A stretch of DNA of 64,000 nt from Byssovorax sp. (lineage in GTDB: Bacteria > Myxococcota_A > Polyangia > Polyangiales > Polyangiaceae): assembly GCA_025362495.1 (NCBI GenBank), contig JANYGI010000160.1:1-64000 (forward strand). Reading direction: 5' to 3'. The number at the start of each line of letters is the position of its first letter. Within the stretch, counting starts at the first letter, position 1. The translations under genes and the position numbers were made by a program. Below, piece by piece: positions 45,333 through 54,022 of the stretch. The notes under the pieces are model-generated. The model ran no database searches, was not told the DNA's origin, and saw nothing but the letters and a program-made list of their open reading frames with translations.

Positions 45333-46388
45333 TCACCCCCGGACCATGAGATAGAATCCGAGGACCGACATTCCGGCGCACAGCATGCCCCCCGCGATGA
45401 GCGCGCGCGTGAACCATTGATGAAACGAGCGAACCCAGAGAAGGTCTGCCAGCGGCGCCGGAAAGATCCTCAACAGCAAAGGTGCTGGAATGATCCGGTA
45501 CAGATCCGTCATCGCGTCGGGGAACATGTCGGCCTCGCCCCCCCGCTGCTCGGCGAATCCGGTCACGAAAATCAGATCGCCCTCCGCGAGGGTGATCTCG
45601 GTAACGCGGGTTCGCTTGCGCCTGTCGAAGAAGAGTTGTTTGGTCCGATCAGCGAGCTGATACGGCCTCTGACTCGCCTCCAGGTACGCTTGCACGCGGG
45701 GCGGAAGGCCGTCGATGCCCGAAGGAGAATCATGTACTTCAGCGACCGACGAGATCAAAGAGAACGCTTCGACGCTATCTCTCCGATTCGCATCCTCCTC
45801 CCGACGCTCGACAGTCAAGGATCCAGACTCGGCCAAGAGAACGAACGCCTCGCGCCGCCACTGGTCGTCCAGGGTCGACCAGTCGCTCCGCGGGAAGGCA
45901 CCGGCGGTCCACTGTTCCACGACGACGCGGTAATACACGCACGGAGCTCCGCTCAGCGGGGCCTCGAGCGGCATCCCGTCGGGCGCCGGCGACACGCGCC
46001 CGTCCAGAGCAACAGGTCTCGGTCCGGACAGCTCGGGTGGCTTCGCGGCGATCACGTCGAGCGCCACCGCTCTCCGATCTTCGGCCGTCAGCCCCGACCA
46101 CGGATCGCTGATCGGGCATCGATAGAGAGCTCGCTTCATGCCAGCCAGGCCAAAGAAACCTACGGCCAGCGTCACCAGCTCGACCTCAGCCAGCCACGCC
46201 TCCACCGCGCGTACGGTCAGCGGGTGGCCGCGATGCGACGCGTCGACGGCCATCACCGCGACCGCGAGCAACCCGGCGCCGCAGGTGATGGTAATCGCCG
46301 CGAGCTGGCGTCGCAGAAACAGCGCGGCATCAGCGCGCACGCGCGCGCGGAGGACGCCTTCGGCGCGAACCCTGGGTAAACTACTCAC
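45333..46388 (-). CDS. Membrane protein with GIDE-like segment, possible immunity protein
   Basis: 351 aa. Two hydrophobic helices lie near the N-terminus (AAITITCGAGLLAVAVMAV, then LVTLAVGFFGLAGM) and one at the C-terminus (ALIAGGMLCAGMSVLGFYLM). The central soluble part, with DGRVSPAPDGMPLEAPLSG and PCVYYRVVVEQWTAG, resembles the GIDE domain named after the MUL1/GIDE ubiquitin ligase, which in bacteria has no ligase RING. The start appears to be a GTG at 46388. It lies 31 bases downstream of a candidate pore-forming effector, so an immunity role is possible; this rests on position and membrane topology only. Confidence 0.6.
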   Translation of the reverse strand: MSSLPRVRAEGVLRARVRADAALFLRRQLAAITITCGAGLLAVAVMAVDASHRGHPLTVRAVEAWLAEVELVTLAVGFFGLAGMKRALYRCPISDPWSGLTAEDRRAVALDVIAAKPPELSGPRPVALDGRVSPAPDGMPLEAPLSGAPCVYYRVVVEQWTAGAFPRSDWSTLDDQWRREAFVLLAESGSLTVERREEDANRRDSVEAFSLISSVAEVHDSPSGIDGLPPRVQAYLEASQRPYQLADRTKQLFFDRRKRTRVTEITLAEGDLIFVTGFAEQRGGEADMFPDAMTDLYRIIPAPLLLRIFPAPLADLLWVRSFHQWFTRALIAGGMLCAGMSVLGFYLMVRG

Positions 46389-46419
46389 GGTGAAAATCGC
46401 TCCAGATCAGATCTTCTGC

Positions 46420-48540
46420 CTAGCTCGTCGAGACGTGGCGCATGAGCCGCGCGCGGTCTTCCGCGTTCTTCATGCCGAGCGCGGCGAGGCAATCATGAAC
46501 CTTCGTTTGCGCGAGAATTCCTTTGCTGTCGATCCAGCTCGCGTCGTAGGCGATCTCGGTGACGTCGCACGTGGCCACCAGCGTCTCGAGGTCGCTCATC
46601 ATCCCGGATAATCCGAGTTTGTCCTCGAGCTTGCCGTTGTCCCAGGGGGACGTCGCCTCCTTGATCAGCGCGATCAACCTTCGTATGTACGCAACCATCT
46701 TGTCCTTGAGCTCGTCCGCGATCAGCTCCACGAGAGACGCGGCGATGGCGATGATAACCCCGGCGAGCTGCGCGGGGGGCCAACCGGTGACAGCGCCCCA
46801 TATGAGAATCGCGCCCGAAATGCCCTGGAATACCCCTCCAACAATCATCAGCTTGCTCATGAACAAGCCTTCATGACACTCGTCCGTGACGGTCATGACC
46901 CCCTCGACCAGCGTGACAAAACCGGCGACCGCACCGAGCGCTTTGCCCACGGTCGCGCTGTTGGCCAGCTTCAACGTGGGACTCATGACCTTCGCGAGGG
47001 TGCCCGGGACCACTGTGCCTGCTGCCTGCGCTTCTCCCAGCATCTCCGCATACCTGACCGCCCAGCTACACCGCGAGAATGTCGCCACGATGCCGAACAG
47101 GCTGCTCGACGCCGAGACGCCAAGGTTGGCAAAATCCGACAGAGCCATCTTCTTCAGCTCCGGCGACTGCTTCCAGAGGGCAAAGAGGCATGCGAGGTTC
47201 AAGATGGTCAAGAACCCGCTGAGCTTGAGACCAGACTGCGGGCTCCCCTTCGACTCCACGAGAGACTTCAGCTCGTCCTTGTAGATGGTATTCGCGTCGA
47301 GGCTAGCCGCCTTGGCCGCGGTCCTGGTGATCTCGGTGGTGGGCTCCTGGCTGGCGGCGACAGCCTTGTTGTGGGCGCCCACGAACTTGCCCAGCGAAAC
47401 GTTGAACGCAGCCCTTTCCTGGTCAGAGAATTTCAGAGCCGCGAACCAGTGAGGAAGAACCTCGTCGAGCAAGCCGGAGAGCTTGCCCGCATCTTTCGCC
47501 TTTTCGAGGAGGACGAGGGCGCGTATCCGCACGACGCCGACATAGAGCGAGTTGGGCCCCGGCAAATTGCCGCCCAGCGAGCTCGCAGCCTGAATTGCCC
47601 ACAAGATACCTCCAATCATCGTCGTGCGTTGATGCTGATCGAGGGCGTCGTCGACGGCTTTGTAGATATGCTCTTGCTGGTTGGTCTTGAGCACCTCCAC
47701 CATGGCCTCGTGAACCGAGTTGCCAAGCTGCGCGAAGAACATGTCCTTCCAGGTGTCCGCGAGCGCGCGGTCATTGGAGACCGTCATGACGTCGGCCGCG
47801 TTCTCCTCGTTCAACAAGATCCCGACGAGGTTCACCGCTTCATGGTTGCGCGCGGAGATCCGCTCCATGGCGGTCGCTTCCAGGGGCGCTCTCGGATCGA
47901 CGGTCGTCATCACGTGGTAATTGATCTTGTCCATCTGCTCGATCAGAGGCTTCATCCTGTCCCTGACGGCGTTGCCCTCCCGGTTGTTGGGCGAGTACCC
48001 AGGCTGGTCGGCCACGACCCGAAGGACGGCATCCAGGGCGTTGATACACCCGAAAAACTCGACCGCCGACTTTGCCTCTCCGGTGAACGGGCGCGCCTGG
48101 ATCCCCTTGACGACCGAGATCAGGGTGGCGCGGACCGCGATGAGTCGGTCGATCGCAGGCTGACACTTGACCGGGGTGATCTGCTTCGTGACATCATCGC
48201 TGGGAGTCGCCTTGATGCGTGCCCCGGCGACGGGGGCCACCACCTGGATCTGCATGTAGGCCCAGACCTCGCCCTTGTGGTCTCGGGCTTCGAGCATCGC
48301 GAAGCCAGGTCTGCTGCTCTTCACGTGGAAGTTTCGCAGGTGGGGCTTGAAGGAGTCCGTCTCGGTCACCTCCACGATGCTCCGGTCGTTCGGCGTGACG
48401 GTGAGCAGCTCGGTGATCTCGGGTCCGCACTGCAGCGTCACCTCCGACGACTCGTCCATGCGAATGGTCTGCTTGTTGAGGCTGGCGTCGTATCCACGCG
48501 GGTCGCTGACGGCCGGCTTGAGGAATCGTGTGTCTGTCAT
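46420..48540 (-). CDS. Candidate T6SS-associated effector with C-terminal hydrophobic helices
   Basis: 706 aa, no family recognised. The first 110 residues are beta-type and Ig-like (SSEVTLQCGPEITELLTVTP, then SSRPGFAMLEARDHKGEVW). A helical soluble region follows (about 125-430). The last third has hydrophobic helices near 440-456, 480-495, 533-550, 563-582 and 591-608, then a charged tail. Long soluble part plus clustered helices recalls colicin-like and VasX-type pore-forming effectors. It lies 75 bases downstream of the vgrG 3' half on the same strand, and GC is visibly lower than in neighbours, fitting horizontal transfer. The effector role is inference. Confidence 0.55.
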   Translation of the reverse strand: MTDTRFLKPAVSDPRGYDASLNKQTIRMDESSEVTLQCGPEITELLTVTPNDRSIVEVTETDSFKPHLRNFHVKSSRPGFAMLEARDHKGEVWAYMQIQVVAPVAGARIKATPSDDVTKQITPVKCQPAIDRLIAVRATLISVVKGIQARPFTGEAKSAVEFFGCINALDAVLRVVADQPGYSPNNREGNAVRDRMKPLIEQMDKINYHVMTTVDPRAPLEATAMERISARNHEAVNLVGILLNEENAADVMTVSNDRALADTWKDMFFAQLGNSVHEAMVEVLKTNQQEHIYKAVDDALDQHQRTTMIGGILWAIQAASSLGGNLPGPNSLYVGVVRIRALVLLEKAKDAGKLSGLLDEVLPHWFAALKFSDQERAAFNVSLGKFVGAHNKAVAASQEPTTEITRTAAKAASLDANTIYKDELKSLVESKGSPQSGLKLSGFLTILNLACLFALWKQSPELKKMALSDFANLGVSASSSLFGIVATFSRCSWAVRYAEMLGEAQAAGTVVPGTLAKVMSPTLKLANSATVGKALGAVAGFVTLVEGVMTVTDECHEGLFMSKLMIVGGVFQGISGAILIWGAVTGWPPAQLAGVIIAIAASLVELIADELKDKMVAYIRRLIALIKEATSPWDNGKLEDKLGLSGMMSDLETLVATCDVTEIAYDASWIDSKGILAQTKVHDCLAALGMKNAEDRARLMRHVSTS

Positions 48541-48615
48541 GGCTTACCCTGTGTTGATGGAACGACGCGAGATCACCGGCTCTCCTTGGGCGACGTCACG
48601 TTTGCGTGACGCCGC

Positions 48616-50403
48616 TCAGGAACCGTGCCGCTTGACCAGCTCGGCCTTCGTGGCCTCGTCGAGCGCGCCCGTGGGCGTGAGCCCACACGCCGTCTGAAAC
48701 GTCATGAGCGCCTGCCGATCTCGAGCCGTCACGCTCTCGTCCGAGTCGTGATACGATGAATCTTCAGGCAACCAGCCATGGGAGTAGCCCAGGTGTTGCA
48801 GCCGCTTGCGCAACCCCGACGGCTCGTCGACCGGGTCCATGTCTCCGACCTCCACCGTGTGAATGACGTATCGCTCGGTGAAAAAAACCTGGAATTCTCG
48901 GACGTGAACAGGCACCTCGACGCTGATCCCGCCGTCAGCGTCCGTCTTCTTTGTGGGCTGCTCTCCGAGTCCCTGGATCAGGTACGGCTCGTTTGCCAGA
49001 GGGCCGTCATCGCCGTTGAATCGCAGGTGCACCGTGGTCTTCGGCACTTTTGCCACATAGTTGTTCGTCGTTCCCTTCGCGACGGGAGATCCCTTCCTGC
49101 TCTTCGCGGGCAGATGCACGACATCGCCTGGGGCGAGGATGTTATGGTCGCCTCTGAGCTTCTTCAGGTCCCCGTTCTTGGCGTCGTTCCAGACGACCTC
49201 TGGATCGAAGCCATGAAGAAAGCCCAGCTTGACCAGATAGTCGCCTTGTCGCACGACGTAAGGTCTCGGGTCTCCCTGGGCAGCCGCTTCGTCCGCCAGC
49301 GTCGCGTCGGGGAAAATGACCTTTCCATCGCTCGCGAGGCCGACCTCCGCCTTGCCGTCCTTGTCGGTCATCCCGCCGACCTCGGAGCCGTCGTCCATCA
49401 CCACCAGGAAGCGCTGATACGGGAGCGGGTTCCCCTCTTCATCGTCGAGCGCCAGCGTCGTCGGCGGCTCTGGCTCTTTCGGCGCGGGATCCGTCGCTTG
49501 CTCGGGCGAGTTGAGCAAGATCTTCTTCCCGTCAATCTTGAACTCTTTCTCCATCGAGAGCGACGCGCCGTCCTTCGTCATGATCGTGAGCTTCTTCTCC
49601 ACGATCATCTGCGCGTCTCCGCTGGACGACAGCGCCATTCCGGCGTCGTCGACCGAGATCCCCGCGCCGGCGCCCTTCACCGTGATCCCCGAGGAAATAA
49701 GCTCGATCTTGTCCTCGGTGATCCGGATGGAGCTCTTCCCCACGCGCAAGATCAGCTCACCTTCCGAGATCACCTCGGTCGAGTCGAGGCTCGAGAGCAT
49801 CACCGTCCCCTCCGCGTGCGTGACCCACGAGCGCTTCTTGTCGGCTTTGCCCACCAGCGTCGTCATGCACCCTTCGACGCGCACCGTGAGGTCCTCCCCG
49901 TACTCGAGATCAGCGTTCTCCTCGACGCAGCGCCGCTCTCTCCCCTCCACGCGCGTGACCAGCGTGCCCGAGACTCGTTCATCCGAGCTCCCCGTCACCA
50001 CCTCGACGCGATCTCCATCGATCTGCGTCGTCTGGTCGCCCGCCACCTGCGCCTCGTCGTTCCCCGCCACGCGCGCGATCACGTCTCCTTCGACGATATC
50101 GACGCGGCTCCCCACCACCCGAACGCTCTCGTCCCCGCGCACTTGCAACGTGTGATTGCGCTCCACGACCTCGTCCAGATCGCGCTGAGCGTGGACGTAA
50201 ATCTGCTCCTTCGTGGCGGCGTCCTGGAAAGACAGCTCGTTGTTGCCGTTTCCACCTGGCGAGCTCTGCGTGCGCCAGCCGCTTCGGGTCTTGTCGCCGG
50301 GTAGCATGAAGGGCGGCGGGTGAGTGCCGTTGTAAAGGCTCCCGAGGATCATGGGCTTGTCGGTGTCTCCGCCTTCGAAGACGACGATGACCTCCATGCC
50401 GAG
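48616..50403 (-). pseudogene. vgrG: 3' half of a split vgrG, with LysM-like and peptidoglycan-binding extensions
   Basis: Homology to VgrG begins at LGMEVIVVFEGGDTDKPMIL, the end of the gp5-like OB fold, and runs through LYNGTHPPPFMLPGDKTRSG and EQIYVHAQRDLDEVVERNHT. The repeated beta-helix of the spike follows. Then come a linker, a LysM-like segment (YVVRQGDYLVKLGFLHGFDP), and a C-terminal peptidoglycan-binding-1 domain (LRKRLQHLGYSHGWLP, then FQTACGLTPTGALDEATK). The gp27-like N-terminal base is absent and lies 1.9 kb upstream. The frame is open to 50715, but those codons read repeat DNA. An ATG at 50397 exists without a ribosome binding site, so a spike-only product is unlikely. Confidence 0.8.
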
Positions 50404-50430
50404 GGAGGTAACAGACCGAACTGTTTGCCA

Positions 50431-50808
50431 ACTGTCCGATCTTTTTCGTGAAACATCGATCTGTGCCACCTGCCTACCACGAGCCGGATCTCGGCAGGCG
50501 CGACCTATCCTGTTTCCGATACCCGACACCGAGCCGGTATCCGATACCCGGCCGATACCCGGTACGCGAGACCGAGCCGGCCTCCGGTACCAAGCCGGTA
50601 CCTGAGCCGACGGCGCCCCCTGAGCGAAGCCGCCCGGGTCCAACTCGCCGGGATAGGCGCTTTCCCCAGCAGACCGATGATTGTTGGCGAGGCTATGGGG
50701 TCGCATGCCAGGCAAAGCCCCAGGAAAACAGACTCAGACTCGACAAAGACGGTGCCAGAGGGTCGTAACCTCCCCGGCGACGTGGCGTTCACTCCGCTAC
50801 TCGCGCTG
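50431..50808. other. 378-base region between the vgrG 3' half and the VOC gene
   Basis: Part of the DNA that interrupts vgrG. It contains no gene I can support; its main content is the repeat cluster at about 50513-50612. The remaining bases next to the VOC stop show nothing recognisable. Confidence 0.5.
50513..50612. repeat. Cluster of short degenerate repeats
   Basis: CCGATACCCG-like units occur three times, ACCGAGCCGG twice, and self-complementary CCGGTAC-type units several times within 100 bases. The pattern is unlike the flanking coding DNA and sits next to the vgrG break. Confidence 0.65.
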
Positions 50809-51204
50809 TCAGCCACGCGACTTCATCGCGTATACGTTGATCGGCGTGCCGTCCGGGTCGCGGAACAGCATCGAGCGATTGCCCCACGGCTGATCGGTCG
50901 GCTCCTGGATCCAGTCGGTGACGCGCCCTGCGATGCGCGTGCGCAGGGCGTCAACCGCGTCGACTCCGTCGACCTCGAACTCGAGGATCGCCGAGCGGTT
51001 GGACGCCGCCTCCGCTGCGCCGCGGTTGAATCTCTCGATGCCAGCGACGCTGACGATCGCGAGAGTCGCGCCACCTACGCGGAACTCGACGAAGTCCGCG
51101 GCGCTGCCGAACGGGGCGATCGGCGCGACGCCCGTGACCGCCTCGTAAAATGCGGCGAGGCTCGGGACGTCCTTGGTGACGAGGCGGATCGATGCAAGCT
51201 TCAT
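50809..51204 (-). CDS. VOC superfamily (glyoxalase/dioxygenase-like) protein
   Basis: 131 aa with the two-repeat vicinal oxygen chelate plan: MKLASIRLVTKDVPSLAAFY at the N-terminus and GNRSMLFRDPDGTPINVYAM at the end. Members bind a metal and act as lyases, dioxygenases or drug-binding resistance proteins; the role here is open. The ATG at 51204 matches the usual VOC start; an ATG at 51219 adds five residues. It is divergently transcribed from a TetR regulator with a palindromic operator between them, so it is probably repressed by that TetR and induced by a small molecule. Confidence 0.85.
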   Translation of the reverse strand: MKLASIRLVTKDVPSLAAFYEAVTGVAPIAPFGSAADFVEFRVGGATLAIVSVAGIERFNRGAAEAASNRSAILEFEVDGVDAVDALRTRIAGRVTDWIQEPTDQPWGNRSMLFRDPDGTPINVYAMKSRG

Positions 51205-51240
51205 GGTAGAGGTTCTCATTGATGACAGTTAACAGGCGGA

Positions 51241-51265
51241 ACGATACGCTACCGTAGCGTGTCGT
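51241..51265. promoter_or_regulatory. Palindromic operator between VOC and TetR genes
   Basis: ACGATACGCTAC and GTAGCGTGTCGT flank a single C, an inverted repeat matching in 11 of 12 positions. It lies 12 bases before the tetR ATG and 36 bases before the VOC start, where a TetR dimer would block both promoters. It is the best candidate for the regulator's own binding site. Confidence 0.75.
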
Positions 51266-51277
51266 TCGAGGCAAGCA

Positions 51278-51865
51278 ATGACGTCACCTTTCGACCGTCG
51301 CGTCGCGCGATCGCGGGCCACCGTGCTCGCCGAGACCTACCTGCTGCTCGCCGAGGGGGGCATCAGTGGCGTCAGCATCGACGAGATCGCGCGCCGGACC
51401 GGCGTCGCAAAAACCACGATCTACCGGCACTGGCCGTCGCGGGCCGCGCTGCTCCTTGACGCGTGCGGCCAGCTCGGCGCCGACGCGGTCGTACCCGACA
51501 CTGGCAGCCTACATGGCGACCTCACGGTGCTTGCCGACGAACTCGCGGTGGCTCTGACCTCGCCTGGCTGGCCGGCGGTCCTGCCCTCCATCATCGACGC
51601 CGCCGAGCGCGACCCCGAGCTCGCCGCGCTCCACGCCACACTCCACGCGCGGCTAATGAGGCCGCTACTCGTCGTCGCTCTGCGCGCGAAAGAGCGCGGC
51701 GAGCTCGCCGGGCGGACGCCCGAGGACGTGGTTGCCGCAATCGCCGGAGCACTGTTCTACCGTCGCTGGTTCTCGAAGGAGAAGCTCGACCAGGAGTTCG
51801 TGGCTACCGTGGTCCGCGTCAATGCCGCCCCGGAGCAGCCGGCCCGTCGCCACCGGCCACGTTGA
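51278..51865 (+). CDS. TetR family transcriptional regulator
   Basis: 195 aa. The N-terminal helix-turn-helix is clear: LAEGGISGVSIDEIARRTGV followed by AKTTIYRHWPSRAALLLDA. The rest is a helical ligand-binding and dimer domain. It is divergent from the VOC gene with a palindrome in the gap, the standard layout of a self-regulating TetR repressor. Gene and partner lie inside the DNA that splits vgrG, and the stop is about 25 bases before a transposase remnant, so the pair was probably brought in together. Confidence 0.9.
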   Translation: MTSPFDRRVARSRATVLAETYLLLAEGGISGVSIDEIARRTGVAKTTIYRHWPSRAALLLDACGQLGADAVVPDTGSLHGDLTVLADELAVALTSPGWPAVLPSIIDAAERDPELAALHATLHARLMRPLLVVALRAKERGELAGRTPEDVVAAIAGALFYRRWFSKEKLDQEFVATVVRVNAAPEQPARRHRPR

Positions 51866-52294
51866 AGCAGCGCGTTGCTCTTCTTACCGCCGCGACATCT
51901 CGGACAGGAGGTGGTGGTGGCGATCCTCGCGCACCTCGGGCTGCCAACGGAAGCGCCGCCGATCGCGCGGGCGTGGAGTCCAGCGCTTGTCGGGGGTGTT
52001 CGGGCCGCGCTCGCCGCTGCGCGCTGCGGTGGTCCCGCCCGGGCAGGCGAGAGCTGGGGCGACTGCGACGTTGCTGCGCGCCAAGAAGCAGAAGCGGATC
52101 GCGAAGACGCCCGACGACGCGTCGCCGTTCGTCGCGAGCGGCGAGGGGACGTTGCCCGATCGTGGCCGCGACAGCGAGAACGCCGCGCGGAGCCGCCCGC
52201 GGACGAGCCTCGGGGACGGCGTCGTGAAGCCGGGTGGCCAGAGGATCGATTGGGCCCAGCTTCCACGCCGCGTCGATTGAGTGGACGCAGGTGT
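51866..52294. other. Gene-free stretch between tetR and the vgrG 5' half
   Basis: About 430 bases at the upstream end of the DNA that splits vgrG. The first part carries the transposase tail described in the next entry. The rest, about 52020-52294, has open frames on both strands but none with recognisable sequence. Confidence 0.5.
51893..52015 (+). mobile_element. Remnant of an IS91-type transposase C-terminus
   Basis: One plus-strand frame reads PPRHLGQEVVVAILAHLGLP followed by TEAPPIARAWSP. The segment ending HLGLPTEAPPxAxAxxP is, from memory, the characteristic tail of IS91-family (Y2-type) transposases common in myxobacteria. The zinc-binding part that should precede it appears out of frame (Cys/Arg-rich bases at 51868-51905). 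No catalytic domain or ends are visible. Recognition rests on a short motif. Confidence 0.5.
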
Positions 52295-53743
52295 AACGAT
52301 GATCACCATTCCCACGCGCGGGATGAACTGCGCGCCCCAGCCGGCGCCGCCCCAGGCTTGCATGGGCCGGATCCAGCACGAGCTGCGTTCATCATACCCG
52401 CCCTCGCGATCCCAGTGAAACTGGACCTTGATTTGCCCCAAAGCATCGACGTGGATCTCCTCGCCGGGCGGTCCGGTGACGGTGGCCGTGAGCGCGACTT
52501 GAACGCTCCGTCGCTTTGGACGAGGAGGGATGTACGTGACCTCGACGGGTGCGCACTCGAACGTATTCCGGTACACGCGCCACTCGCCACCCTGCGGGCG
52601 AGCCTCGCCGCGGTGCTCGACCGTGGTGACCACGTAGATGCGATTGAGGCGCGCGCCGGGATGATTTTCCAGCGTGAAGCGGTGTCCCGGGGCGAGATCC
52701 GCACAGCCACCCTCCCCACGGGCCGTCGAGGCGCGGCGGCGCTTCTGGCGGAGGATGAGCGGCGCCTGGTCGCTGGCAAAGCTCCACTTGGGAAAGAGGA
52801 AGGACCCATGGTGCTCGTACACCTCGAGCCCGAGCGCCGATCCCGACTTCCCGGTGAACGCGGCGACCGCAGTGTCGATCACCGAAGCGTCCGGGCTCGG
52901 AAAAGGGTGAGTCGACGACGCCGAGCTGACGAGGCGGGCCATCGGCCGCTCCGGATCGTAGTCGCGAAACATCGCCGCTTCGGGCCGCACCGTGGTACGC
53001 GGGGAAAAGTGGGTGACCTTGTCTTTGTGTGACGCCGTCGTCTCCTGCATCGCCAGGAAGAAGAGCGAGGGGGCGTCGCCGCCGGAGGAGCCCTCGTCGC
53101 GATCGTCGCCACCGATGGGCGGATAACCGGCCGGATCGTCACTGAAGATCAGGCTGTCGCCGGGGACCATCGCGTCGGCTGCCGCCGTGCCATCTTCGTC
53201 GAGAGGGCCTTGTGGAAAGAAGAAATAGATGCCCGACTCGGCGAGCAGGCGTGCGACGAAGCGGTAATCGCTCTCCTCGTACTGAGTGCAATACTCGCGC
53301 GCCGGATACTCGCGCAGGACCTGCCAGCGCGTCGCGATCCCCGCTTCAGCGAGGACGGCGGTGACGATATCTCGCACGCTCATCTGCTGGAAAATCCGCG
53401 TGCGCCGCTTGCGCTTGAGCAACCAAAGCCGCGGGACGAGGCGCATGCGATAGCGGCCCGAGCACGGTGGTGCCTCGTGAATCTCCTCGAGCTCGACCGC
53501 CGAGATGAGGCCGTAAAAGGCTCGCGGCGCGGTGCCGACGCTCCACGAAAGGACGGCGTGCTGCCCGAGGGCGAGGCGCTCCACCTCTTCGTCGTTGGTG
53601 GCATCCGAGGTGACGACGAGGTCGAAGGCGTAAAGCTCGGATATCGTCTCCTTGCCAGTGAAGACGTGGACCTAGAAGTGGTCGGGAGGGAAGCCGTCGA
53701 CGGTGAAGCTGTAGTGGTCGCGCATCGGTGGGACGGCGAGCAT
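52295..53743 (-). pseudogene. vgrG: 5' half of a split vgrG with an in-frame TAG
   Basis: Encodes the gp27-like base and the start of the gp5-like OB fold of a T6SS spike. Reading from ATG 53743 (or 53725, MRDHYSFTVDGFPPDHF), the frame meets TAG at 53672-53674 and continues without shift as VHVFTGKETISELYAFDLVV. Family features follow: YCTQYEESDYRFVARLLAES, GQIKVQFHWDREGGYDERSS, and CWIRPMQAWGGAGWGAQFIP ending RVGMVIIV near 52295. Beyond that the sequence is unrelated. A translation start after the TAG (for example 53584) would lack the N-terminal strand. The stop most simply comes from a CAG Gln codon. Confidence 0.82.
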
Positions 53744-53936
53744 ATCACCGGAGGTCGCGGCACCTGGTTGCCTTTCCGCCGGCTTCTTTCCAGTTTCTGT
53801 CAAGGTAGACCGGGAAGCGCCGACTTGTCCTTGCGACGGCTCACGACCGCTCGCGACGTCAGGCGGGCGCTCGCTCCCGACGTCCCTGTCTGGTTGTGGT
53901 TGTGTCGACGCTCCGCCGCCGCCGGGCAATCTCGGC

Positions 53937-53998
53937 TGCGATGCCCGGCGCGCCCATCCCGAGTCGCTTTACGCGGCGTCCCGGGGCCCGGCATCGCA
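53937..53998. repeat. Inverted repeat upstream of vgrG
   Basis: TGCGATGCC at 53937-53945 is perfectly complementary to GGCATCGCA at 53990-53998 with a 44-base loop. It lies between the coiled-coil protein gene and the vgrG 5' half. It could be a transcription attenuator or chance in GC-rich DNA. Confidence 0.3.
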
Positions 53999-54022
53999 CC
54001 TCCCCGGGCTTCCACCCGCGTC

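Noticed and set aside
51884-52294. Continuation of the VgrG 5' half to a 566 aa protein
   Set aside because: After RVGMVIIV the codons read low-complexity Arg/Ser/Pro sequence antisense to the transposase remnant; homology ends at the junction.
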